A stretch of 64,000 nt of DNA from Hydractinia symbiolongicarpus. Its lineage: Eukaryota > Cnidaria > Hydrozoa > Anthoathecata > Hydractiniidae. The notes under the pieces were generated by a model. It was not told where the DNA came from. It saw nothing but the letters and a program-made list of their open reading frames with translations, and ran no database searches. Each line of letters begins with the position of its first letter. Position 1 is the first letter of the stretch. Where the stretch lies: positions 12,648,001 to 12,712,000 of the forward strand of contig NC_079878.1 in assembly GCF_029227915.1 (NCBI RefSeq), given 5' to 3'. Position numbers and translations under genes: made by a program. Below, in pieces: positions 53,801 to 64,000 of the stretch.

Positions 53801-56800
53801 TCAGATGTTCAAAGAAATCATATATGCCAGAGTTCAAAAAACATCATGGTGTGCTTTGAAGATTCTTTCTCCGCTTGTTGGGTTCACTACTGACGAAAAC
53901 TATTCAAAGGATCAATGTGGGATTCAAGATACCAGTACTGTGTTGTTAAAAAATAGGTGTTAGGCAATCAAAAGGACAAGAAAAAACACATCTACCCTAA
54001 TGGCTTGATCACATAAATTAAGCTCCATATAGAAAAACATGCACCCTTTTATAAACCTATCGCATCTATTATCGCATCTGTTAAACTTAGTTCGCAGAAT
54101 AATACAGAGTTGAAAAATCAGATTCTCTCGTGACTGTTTCTAGCACCAGACAATAAACGAAAAAACAGAGTTCGGATTAGTAATCCAACAAATCCCATTA
54201 CTTGTAATTACAACTTTCATTTAATGAAGTGATATAATTTCAACAAGACAAAGGAAGATTGATGTTTCTACATAGTGAGTTCTAACTGGGACAGATGTTT
54301 TGTTTTCTTTAGTTTTCTTTTCTAAAAGAAGTGAGCGATCAAGTTCAATGGAGCCAAAAGCTAATAGAAGCACACTGATATCTCGTTTTGTGTTGTGCCG
54401 ATCAGAAATTTAAAATAAATAAAAAAGTGGATTTATGATAATCAGTTTAAATTTACAGGTAAGAAGTACAAAAGCTTAAACTAGCTCGACAGGAATATTA
54501 ATAACTTTCGTATATTTTTGTCCTTGTTATTGCTCGTTTGACACGCTTGCCTCGATTAGTGGGATCACTCATCCATTTAATTAAAAAAAAATAAAAGATC
54601 TCCGCTCTATCCTGTTATGGCATAAACAAATTTTAAAAGCGGATCTAATTTACATGCAGTTATGCTACATTTCTCCGTTTGAAGGCGCGATTATTACATT
54701 CCCTTTATAAGATATTGTCCACGTTTTCCATAGATAATTTTTATCTGCTAATTATCTGCATATTTGGTAAGTGACGTGGACAAAAAAAAGCACTATCCTC
54801 GTCAACAACAACAACAACAACAGTATTAACAACAATGGCAGAAGCAACAAAAACAAAAACAAACAACAACAACAACAAAACTATCCCTGCATATTTTTGT
54901 TTTTATCTATGAACTTCACAAGCTGGTTAGCAGACGTTCACAGCCTACCTTGGTAGCGATATTAGAATTAACGCGTGCAAATAACTTGAGGCATAGGTAT
55001 TTGAAATTCGACTTACACGAAATCCAAACTTTCTACTAATTTACCATTTAAAAAATTGATTTTACGATGATTTGTATATTCAGGACGAAAAAAAAACGCA
55101 ATTTCTTAAAGCAACTCTAAAGCAAGGCTGTACATTACTAAATCTTGTTCCCCTAACGGTTTGGACGAGAACACGTTTTTATAAAACTTCATTCAGGCCT
55201 TCTCGGCAGTATCTTAACATCAATGTTATAAAAAATTTTCATTTCTTTCTTCAAACTTATATTTTTATGCATGATAGACTTTTTCTTAACACTAAACTAA
55301 ACTTGTCTAAATTTCACGTTTTTGGAAAGTTCTCATCCACAATTTCAATTTTTATTGACTGATAAGACATCATGCCTTAATTTTTGTATAAATTTGATTT
55401 CTCTATGACCCTAAAGGATGATTTTTAAGAATGGCAACCCCTTTTCCTTTTTGCTTCAAGATTTTGCCATCCCTTTCTGCTTTACGTTTTGAATGAGATC
55501 GTGATATTTAACAGAATACACACTTCTGATTTTTGGAACTTGGTCTTTGAATTATTTTAGTATTTTTCGACTTTGACTGAAGAAACAAATCACAACAACA
55601 ACAAAATATTCCAGAAGCATGCCTATTAAAAATATTTTGTCAACACATATTGCATATCTTTTCCTGTGGTCTTTGATAACTTTTTTCAATGCCACTTCTA
55701 TAAAACTAATCCTTTCATGTCACACCAGCACAAACAAACATATAACTAGCTAATTAAAAAAACACATTGCGTATCTAATTTCACCATCTGTCTTTGTCTT
55801 GGTAACAGAATAACAGTAGTTCAATCTTTTTATGTGTAAAAGAACTCTTTATGTACTGCAATATGACTCCTTTGAAATACACGTGAATGGAATATCTGAT
55901 GGTCACCATGGACATTTAGAATCAATCGTGGGTAGAATTAAGTAAACAAGATTTAAGTTTTGAACTCATAAAAAACATATTGTATGTCTACCAGGTCTTA
56001 TCTACATCGCTTTTTCCCTTTATTAAAAATTTGATAATTTTTTACGGAAACAAAGGATTAAGGACCTGCCAAGGATGCCTCCTTCACACAGCTAGACTCT
56101 TTTACATATAATACCATCAACAGCAGGGGGTCACTTGGTATTTTGAAAGAGTTATCCTTCATTTTTTGTTTTCCATAGTTGATTAGCTACTTGACTCATT
56201 CTTCAAGGCTTAAATTGGTTAACGCAATTTTATTTAATAGAATTTGCGATATAAAGCAACGGGAAAGGTTTAAGAAGGAAATGAAGATAAGATATGGATC
56301 AAAAATACTTTACGAATAGAAAATTTAAAAAAAATATTTATTCGGCTTGTTTTGGAAAAATTTACCCACTGAAAGGTTAAGAAAAAATTGTTAAAGAAAG
56401 AAACGTTTTTATAGATGCTAGCCAAAAAAATCTTATAAAAACAAACTTAGCGAAGCAATTTCTGCTCCTACGTTATTTGATGCCAGTTATGATGCCGCAA
56501 AACTTTTACGTCCAACAAGAGTTCTCTGTATCTTAAACAACTACATGACAGGAGAAATTCGAACCAGAGATATCTGATAAAATTATCTATAAAAGAACAT
56601 AAAATTAAAATAATACAACAAAGAAGTTTTATATAAAAATATATTTCTATATATATCTACAACTTTTATAAAAATAGCATAGCTCTGACTAAAAACATAT
56701 TTAACTTTGGGTTTGACTAAAATGCTAAAAATAGAATAAAAGCATACGTCACAATTTCTGTCAACATGTTCAACAAATTAAAAATCATTTACAATTACAA

Positions 56801-57390
56801 CATCACAAGAGATAATTAAGTTGCAACACTAATTAAGAGATGTCACAATAACTTTTAACAACTTTATGGTTTTTAATTTCAATTAATTTTAATTAATATC
56901 CGCCGCACCGTCTTTCTAATTATACAATCTGCGGCGAGGGTTCAGTTTTAGCTGTTAATTTATGTCCTTCACCGCAAACAGGTTACCTGAAATTGTTATT
57001 ACCCAATATTCATTTCCGGTCGAATCTTGAAGTCATTAGACTTGATGGTCATACAACGTTGCTCATTTGAAAACTTCAAAAATTTGATTTCTCTAGGAAA
57101 ACGTACATTTGACCTGCATGGAAGTGCGTAAGTGCTAAAAAAGTAATGGCATGAGTCAAAACGACCAACAGATGTTGCTTTTGTGTCATTTTAAAATAAA
57201 AAAACTGTCTAGATTAATATAGTTTAGTTATAAAAGAATTGTGCGTCTGCTATTAACGAATATGCTACACAAAAAACTTCCCTCTTAAATCTTCACGTGC
57301 GTAGAGGTACCTCACCTTGATAAATAATGACCTCACCTTGATAAATTTTCTGTATTGTAACATATGTAAAAAGGGGACAATTTAGAAATA
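50805..57390. other. Gene-free region upstream of Otx
   Basis: About 6.6 kb without supported exons or recognised transposons. It contains the probable Otx 5' UTR (to about 50835), a CAA microsatellite (54802-54881) and a 15-bp tandem duplication (CTCACCTTGATAAAT twice, near 57311-57346). Candidate regulatory landscape. Confidence 0.45.
54802..54881 (+). repeat. (CAA)n-rich microsatellite
   Basis: Two CAA tracts (54803-54822 and about 54863-54880) are separated by a CAA/AAAC-rich stretch. Confidence 0.85.
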
Positions 57391-57885
57391 CAGTCGACGC
57401 TTGATATATCTAACTCTCAGGGGACCGATAAAAAAGTTCGAGATAAAAGATAGTAGAAAAAATGAGCGTCGAAGGCCTTTAAAGTTTGAAATAGCAGAAT
57501 ATTTGCACTTGTTTACGAAAATTAACATTTTTGCTTAGATTTTTCAGCCGAAAACGAGGACCAGAAAAAAGACAAAATATATGGATAATAGTATGTATTT
57601 GTTACTAACAGAAAAGGCAGAAAAATTCCAAATTGCAAATATTCGAAAGTATCTTTTATGTATCAATCGAACTTCTTTTAAAATGGAATATTCTTGTTCT
57701 AAAAACAGGGAGATAACGTGATAAAATGTGCTGAAGGGACCGGAGAAATAGTTCGACAAAGCGAAGGTTAGAGGTAACGGAGTTCGACATATAGAACGTG
57801 GTTTTGTCTACAAGAGATTGCAATGAAGGGACCGGAAAAAAGTTCGAGACAGCGAAAATATGAGATAAAAAACATATGGAATTTT
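57391..57885. mobile_element. pogo/Tigger-like terminal fragment with internal repeats
   Basis: Starts TA then CAGTCGACGCTTGATATATC, the CAGT-plus-degenerate-palindromic form of pogo-group ends. The motif GGGACCG followed by A-rich sequence and TTCGA recurs near 57421, 57736 and 57828. No matching right end and no transposase were found. Confidence 0.5.
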
Positions 57886-58012
57886 TGCGGATGTATGAAA
57901 AACTAAATTTATTTAGCTTGGCTTGTAAAACACATAACTCGGCTTCTTTAATAGATTAGGTATATGAGAAATTCTCTGTAAATCTCCCGTTCCTGATATT
58001 CTTGGGTCACAG

Positions 58013-58052
58013 CTTGGAGGAAAGAATACGTATCCGTATTCTTTCCTCCAAG
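58013..58052. repeat. Perfect 18-bp hairpin flanked by GTCACAG duplicates
   Basis: CTTGGAGGAAAGAATACG, loop TATC, then the exact reverse complement. GTCACAG lies immediately on both sides as a direct repeat. Confidence 0.95.
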
Positions 58053-60295
58053 GTCACAGATAGACAGCCAGGATTGTAATAAAGATAATGCGATAGAAAC
58101 TTCTTTTATTTTAATTCCCATAAAATGTCTATCGTAAAAGCATACTCCCATTTCATTCTGATATCATTTTTGACTACCAATGGATAAAAACAAGTAGTGT
58201 TTTCCTTGTGTCCAGAGTGTTCTCCATATGTCGTAGTACTTACGACAATAGTCGAAGTTAGATAAATAAAGCTTATTCGAGAGCGAAGAGTTAATTTTAG
58301 CCTACGTATATAAAGAATTTCAATGCTTATAAAAAATGTTTGTCTGGGATTCCTTTTTATTACATATCGTGGCTTTTTTATGACTTTTATTAGATAGATG
58401 TCTACACCAGGATAGGAAAATACATACAGAAGAAAAAAACTAAAAAGTAGGAATACAATTATAATTTCATGCGGTTTTTCAAACTTTAAAATACGACCTT
58501 CCGATTTGTATTAGGTAACGCCACAATCAAGCAATCAGCTCATTTAATTTTAGGTTTTCCCCAAACCGCTGTAATTAATGCATGTAGCTATAAAATAGTA
58601 ACGTTACTATATATAACACACTCCACTCTTAATTAAAACTAAACAGGGCATGCATTCAATGATTTCTCAGCACGATTCTTTTTAAAAACATCTTTTTGGA
58701 TATAAATTGACAAATACGTTCCAGAATCTTTTTAATTGCACGGCACATGGCCGACATGGACATTTTGTAACCCGAAATAAATAGTACATTTTGAATTTTT
58801 TGAAAAAATATTATTTTTATGCCAAAAGTTTTTTTGGTATTTAGGAATGTACAGCGAGATTTTTAAAGTGGCTTGCTAACAGTGTTGTGCGGTCTAGAGG
58901 TCGTTTTCCATTTGCCAGTTTAAGCTTGACATGGTCAATCTTTATTACACTAAGGATTGCAGTGTAATTAGATCTTGTAATTAGATCTTGGCTGTTGAAA
59001 TGTTTTCTGGTTAAATTTAACTTTTCTCAATTTTTAAAGCTGCCACATTACTGGTACTGCATCCGGAAGAAGTTACTAATTAGCATGTGTATATATTTGT
59101 GTTGTTGCTAAGTACGCTTCAATGGATGGTAACCTTAAATCAAGTTCATCTCAGAGCATACTTTAGTTTATACTACACGCATAATGATCCATTAAGATTT
59201 CAGTATAGTTACAAACCTGGCCATTAACTAGCGGAAAGTGAGGGTGAGGTGGAAGTTACAAGATCGTAGGCACAACCAAATGAAACATTTCCTGGCTAGA
59301 CATGCACTTTGAACTTTTTAAACTTTAATTTACATGTTTACAGCGGACTAAGGATAGGTTATTTGGTTAAATCCAAAATCCTAAAAAGAAGTAATTTGTT
59401 TTCCCCCTATTCAACCTGTTTTGGTTTGTGGAGCGATAGGGAGAACGCATTAACGACGTTGGTTACTCTGCTTACACTTCATTAATGTAAAACTTTTGCA
59501 GACTACCGGCTGCAGAACACTGACCGAGTGATGCTTCTTGTTTATTTCCAGAAAAAAAAGCCAAAAACGGCGATTTCCACAAACATTGGGTTGTAAGAAA
59601 TACATATTGGAATCATTCCCTGGTGCAAGATGATGTAAAAGTCTACAATATTTTTAACTTGTTTCAAACTTATCAAAGCTTTGAGACGAAAGTTTCTCAT
59701 GTCAGTGAAAGTTTGAATTTAGTTGAGGTTAAATTTTATAATTTTCATCAAACATATACCGAGAGAAATTATCATTATCATGTCTAATTGATCAAATTGG
59801 CGTCAATAAGCGGAAGGTCAAGTGACAAAAAGAACGTGGTTGAATGTCAGCTCCACCGTTATATTAAATACCCATTAGGACATAAAAAATGCTCAACTAA
59901 ATGCCATTTTAATTCAAATGTGTCTCAGGGGATGAATTCTACAAAGAAACTACATGAATTTAACCAATCATAAACCAGATGTCAAGGCCATTAATGAAAA
60001 TTACTTGACTGTTTCCAAACGGTCTGTGGTTTTCTACATTTCTAAGATTTGCTAAAATAAGCAGTGAGAGTTATAATGTAAACAGAGACGGCATGTACTT
60101 CATAAGACTAAACTTCTGAATTAGAAAGTTTCTACCATAATATTGGTAACTTTCGTGGTCATGACGACAAAATTCGTCAATTAACTTGTGAATGTGTTAT
60201 TTGCAGTATATTTGATGGTATTGTTCGTTGCGATATTGTATCTTATTTCCCTCTTTGATATTTCTTTGTGCGTGATTCCTGCTAATATACAATAA

Positions 60296-60355
60296 CTAGT
60301 CGTTGGCTTGTGGAAAATTCAAGGGTTTGCCGGACCTTTAGATTTTCACCCGTCG
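60296..60355 (-). mobile_element. Helitron-like 3' end, truncated copy
   Basis: On the minus strand it has a degenerate hairpin (CCTTGAATTTTCCACAAG) followed by CCAACGACTAG and T, matching the family at 33765 and 37525. The 5' part is lost. Confidence 0.55.
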
Positions 60356-61679
60356 TGCACATCTCCCACATTGGTATTTCGTGAATTTTGTCTACCTGTT
60401 AACTCGAAGTAATGAAAGTACTTAAACAGGCATTTAGAAATAAAGTCGCAGGGTAGCCATTTTGAACACACAGACAAAATACGTACTGCAAAATGTCGCC
60501 CGAGGTCTATGCACTGTCCAAGATGTTTTTTGTATACGAGGGGCAATCTTCGTCAAAACGCCAGAAAACTCGTATTGCTCGCTTGCTTTTTCAACCGCCA
60601 ATACGGTCAACAATTTAAGTTTCAAGTTGGTTCTCAATGTAGGCAATTTATTCAAATAAGGTATCATCTATTTTGAAAGACAACAGGTATGTGACAGGTG
60701 AAAAGTGTACGCGAAAATATTAGAGCAGTTTAAAGTGCGTACTTACAGCAGAACGTCTTACAGACAGTGTTCGAATGTTTCCTAAGTTTGAACCCTCCTG
60801 ATTAACGTTAGTAATATGATTCCATCCGTTTCTGTGATGAAATAAAGATGAAGAAAGGCAAATCATCAGAAAAAAACTTCGTTCTAACTGCCTGAAAAAT
60901 CATAATTATTCGAAAAATTTTATATTTCCATATTACAAACAAATAAAATATTGGTAAAATACAGCTGACAAGTCACAAAGTTTTTGATTTTAATCATCAT
61001 ATATGGTGTTTATTATTATTTATTTATTGTTTAATGCTTACTTTGTAATGAAACATTCAGATATCATCGTACAAAAAATCCGTTCTCTCGCCCCAGTATA
61101 AACGCATGTTAACTGCAGGTCACACCTAAGTGACTCATTTAACTCAAATAAGTGACTCACCTGAATAATAGTATGAAATTCACAAAATATTCCTACACTG
61201 TTTTTTCATGTAAGCAAGAACAACCCCTTGTCGATCTACAAACAAATAACTTAAACTTTCTTGCAGTTTGTAAGTCTCATTTGAATCTGGTGCACCTTCT
61301 AAAAGTGCACACGTGCAATTTTTGCGAGAAATTTGATGATCTATTTATTTCACTTATTTCATTATTTTTTATTCAAAGAATGTTGTCGCAGTGAAAACAT
61401 ATGCAAAAAAAAGAGAATCAAGACCTTTCCTACCGTTATATTTACGTGCATTCTTCGTGTTTATAAAACTCTCTGACTATACAACCTTTCTCTATATATA
61501 CCAAATATTCAAGAACATTCTAGATGGATACATTGAAAAATGCGCAAATACGGAAAGAAGAGGAACAATAGACTGATACTATTTTTAAATTTGCCTCCCA
61601 TCAGTCAGCATAGTACCAACGACACTTATGCTTATACTATCTCGTATATATGTTGATGAAATTATCTTTCTTGAGTTTC

Positions 61680-61880
61680 TGATGTTTTCGATTGAATATT
61701 CCTGTTATGGACCCCGTAAAAATCAAGAAACTTGACAAGCAACTTTTTCTAGTAAAATAACATCTAAAATAAGGAAAATTTTATTAATTGACCCTTTGCT
61801 TGGTTCTCTTAGAAATAAACGTGCAATCTGCTATTTCCAGCACATTCACGAATGATGGCGTGTTTTACGTTATCTTACGT
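61680..61880 (+). repeat. Direct repeat partner of 63305-63485
   Basis: Shared blocks: TTGATTGAATAT-like start, ACCCCGT, ACGTGCAATCT, TATTTCCAGCACATTCACGAA, GGCGTGTTTTACGTTAT. Same orientation, about 1.6 kb apart. Confidence 0.65.
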
Positions 61881-62799
61881 TATCTTAGGTTTTTTATGCC
61901 CCCCCGCCTCCCCCTCCTTCAGCTTTTTAGAGCACCCAAAAGACTGGCAGGAGCAATGGCTTACTTAAAGATAATATACGATGATATATAGGGATAGACT
62001 CAGCATGCTGGTGTCACCATCAGAGATCCCGCAATAAAATAATTGATGTAGTAATCATTATCAATGAAACAACATCACATATCGAATATATATTCTTAGT
62101 TTAAAAGTTTCAAAATATTTGTTAGCGAACCAACTATTTACACATTTTTAGCATTTTTTAAGTGTCTTTGGGAAGTTCTGTTGACACAGAAGGTTATATT
62201 GCTTATAAATATAATTTACTTATGCGCGAATAAAATGTAAGAGTATATAGAGTTTTCATTTTTTTATAAACTGAGCCGGCGTCGTGGTGGCTCGCTCAAC
62301 TATTTTGCTTTTTTGTTGTTGCTGTCGTGGGTAAGGCGCATTGTTTAATTTCACGACTGTTCTTTCAAAAATTTTATAGAAAGATAAAAAGGTTAAGTGA
62401 ACCAGTTTTTCAGAAATGTTAAAATATTTACATCTTCAAAAGCATCGACCGCTTTTAAAAAGTTACCTTCTAGAATGCCGAAAAATGAACTTTCCCGCCA
62501 CGATTTAGTAATTTGAAACCAGCCTAAAGAGGTCCTTTTTAAGCGTTTGTTTCTTTTTTTGATAAAATTAGAAGAAAGAAAATCAAAAAATAAGATATGC
62601 GTTTCTTATTTACAATTTTGATGACAACATTGATGACACCATTGACAAAATATATAACACACGTCATAGCATATTAATAAGATATAAAAACAAGAATCCT
62701 AACGGCTAACAGCTCATACACTCAACAGCCGTAAAACGTCACTGACATTCTGTTACCAGCTCTTTCAAAAATTTTCCAATTGATTACATAATTATTTTG

Positions 62800-63330
62800 A
62801 TACATTTGATATGCGACCCACTGTTCGCTATTCACATGGTACTCAAAGAATCTTTAAGATAAAATTGATCTATTTTCTCAAACGCCTTGTATTGGTCATA
62901 GCTCATCTCGCTGTCATCTTCCATTTCATCGTCTTGGAGATAAAGTTCTCTCTGTGCTTTTGAAATTTCACAATAACTCGCCTATCTCAACTTCGCTTCT
63001 TGGGTGGCGTTTTTGAACTACCCTGCATGTATGTTTATGCCGCAAAAGTTCATAAAAAGAACATACGAGAAATATAGAAAAAGAACAAAAAAGAGCATTT
63101 TAAAAATGTTCTTTTTTTCTTTAAAACCTACAAATAGGGATGTTTTTGATTGAATACTTTTGATATGCGACTCACTGTTCTCTGTTCTCTGTTCACATGG
63201 TACTTCAGTTTAGAAAAAGACAGGCGTTTTATCCCGCATGCATGTTTACACTCCAATGTTCATGAAAAGAACATACGAAAAATATAGAAGAACAAAGCTT
63301 ACAAATAGGGGTGTTTGTGATTGAATATCC
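62800..63330 (+). repeat. Imperfect tandem duplication
   Basis: Unit A (about 62800-63159) and unit B (about 63160-63330) both start with GATATGCGAC(C/T)CACTGTTC. Both continue through CACATGGTACT, AAAGAACATACG, AAATATAGAA and ACAAATAGGG. Unit B lacks about 150 bp, including the acidic coding fragment. Confidence 0.7.
62832..63017 (-). pseudogene. Frameshifted acidic coding fragment, unrecognised
   Basis: Minus-strand reading: QKRHPRSEVEIGELL, then after a one-base frame change CEISKAQRELYLQDDEMEDD, SEMSYDQYKAFEKIDQFYL and KDSLSTM with a stop at 62832. The amino-acid composition looks genuine, but no family is recognised and there is no clear upstream exon. It may be a fragment of a host gene or transposon protein carried inside the tandem duplication. 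Confidence 0.35.
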
Positions 63331-63485
63331 CTCGCACATACCCCGTCAAAAATAAGAAACTTGTTAAGAAAAGGCGAAATGACATCGGCATCTTTACTTT
63401 AATTTTCAGTTTGCGTGGTTTCGTATAAAAAACGTGCAATCTAGTATTTCCAGCACATTCACGAAATATGGCGTGTTTTACGTTA
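63305..63485 (+). repeat. Direct repeat partner of 61680-61880
   Basis: Same blocks in the same order as the upstream partner, with one internal region diverged. Confidence 0.65.
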
Positions 63486-63723
63486 TAAGTTTCTACCTCT
63501 TGAGAATAAGGCTTTATTTAAATTTTTATAGTACAAGTTGACATATTTATATTCATCTAAAAATTAAAATGTTGCCAGAAAAATAAATTACGTTGTTTTA
63601 TCACTATGTTTTATCTGTAATAATTTCAATATCGTAATCAGGACCAGAGAAAATTTTAATTCTTTTTGATCTGTTAAAATGCACTAACACAGACCTTCTT
63701 TGAAGTTCACGTTTTTTGAAACA

Positions 63724-63845
63724 TAGTCGTTAGCCCGTGGAAAAATCCACGGGTACACCCGTGGCAGCTAAGCTACCATTTTGCGTGACAGACAAACAGA
63801 CGGACGGACGGACGGACGTGGATTTTTCCACGGGCTAACGACTAG
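63724..63845. mobile_element. Helitron-like element with two 3' ends, tail to tail
   Basis: The left edge is the minus-strand 3' end (TAGTCGTTAGCCCGTGG hairpin), followed by GCTACCATTTTGCGTGACAG and a (GGAC)n tract. The right edge is a second 3' hairpin on the plus strand ending GCTAACGACTAG and T. The normal TC-containing 5' end is replaced by the second tail. Confidence 0.7.
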
Positions 63846-64000
63846 TACCGTCAAAGGCTTAAAGTAAATAGATCGATGATTGTCATGTGGCTAAAAAGAT
63901 ATAAAATAACAAGCTATATAGTTTAAACAAAGTATATAAAGTAAAAGAAAGCATAAAAAAGAAGTAGTAACAGGGCCATAAAATTGTTGCGGCTACCTTG
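63846..64000. other. AT-rich window end
   Basis: Nothing recognisable in the final 155 bp. Confidence 0.5.

Larger units (their letters stand above)
57886..63723. other. Gene-free interval with local duplications
   Basis: It contains a perfect hairpin (58013-58052), a 13-bp tandem duplication (GTAATTAGATCTT twice near 58963-58990) and a truncated Helitron-like end (60296-60355). It also holds duplicated blocks at 61680-61880/63305-63485 and 62800-63330, and an acidic coding fragment (62832-63017, minus strand). Confidence 0.45.

Noticed and set aside
53586-53837. 83-residue minus-strand open frame with a possible donor after it
   Set aside because: Residue composition is partly exon-like, but no domain, no acceptor with matching frame and no partner exon were found.
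62275-62310. GCCGGCGTCGTGGTGGC stretch resembling a tRNA or SINE head
   Set aside because: No box B or body follows; too short to support.

Overview
The window looks like nuclear DNA of an early-branching animal, most likely a cnidarian and plausibly a hydrozoan. This is inference from an AT-rich base composition, short GT-AG introns, small gene models and the repeat families present (PHD-carrying LINE, Penelope-like fragments, THAP/SWIM transposon, Helitron-like and MITE sequences). No rRNA, functional tRNA, CRISPR or bacterial operon structure is seen.

Layout. 1-4746: a LINE retrotransposon of CR1/jockey type with two intact ORFs, plus strand. 4747-8150: gene-free, with a tRNA-derived SINE and a TA-flanked MITE (6713-7381). 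8169-9032: PAQR3-like seven-helix membrane protein. 11100-12956: two-exon PDZ-domain protein. 16232-16985: two-exon bHLH transcription factor of the neurogenin/atonal group. The segment that contains its TATA-like box is duplicated downstream of the gene (15990-16160 and 18252-18430). 18491-21513: a THAP-transposase/SWIM-protein DNA transposon (ISL2EU-like) bounded by 29-bp inverted repeats. A central deletion removed the nuclease and most of the DDE core, yet left two clean convergent ORFs. 26210-27393: three-exon claudin-like four-helix protein. 29767-30138: GIY-YIG domain of a Penelope-like element. 30.1-42.3 kb: decayed transposon remains, Helitron-like copies, small fold-back elements, a SINE and a roughly 600-bp polypyrimidine satellite of 8-bp unit. 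47817-50804: minus-strand Otx homeobox gene in three coding exons, with the paired-class intron between homeodomain residues 46 and 47. The rest, to 64 kb, holds no convincing gene; it has a pogo-like fragment, a frameshifted acidic coding fragment, local duplications and a tail-to-tail Helitron-like element.

The host genes (PAQR, PDZ, bHLH, claudin-like, Otx) are unrelated in function and each appears to be independently transcribed. Two are developmental transcription factors. The Otx gene sits in the longest gene-poor stretch, which suggests a regulatory landscape. Exon joins were worked out from GT/AG consensus and reading-frame continuity; there is no transcript evidence here.
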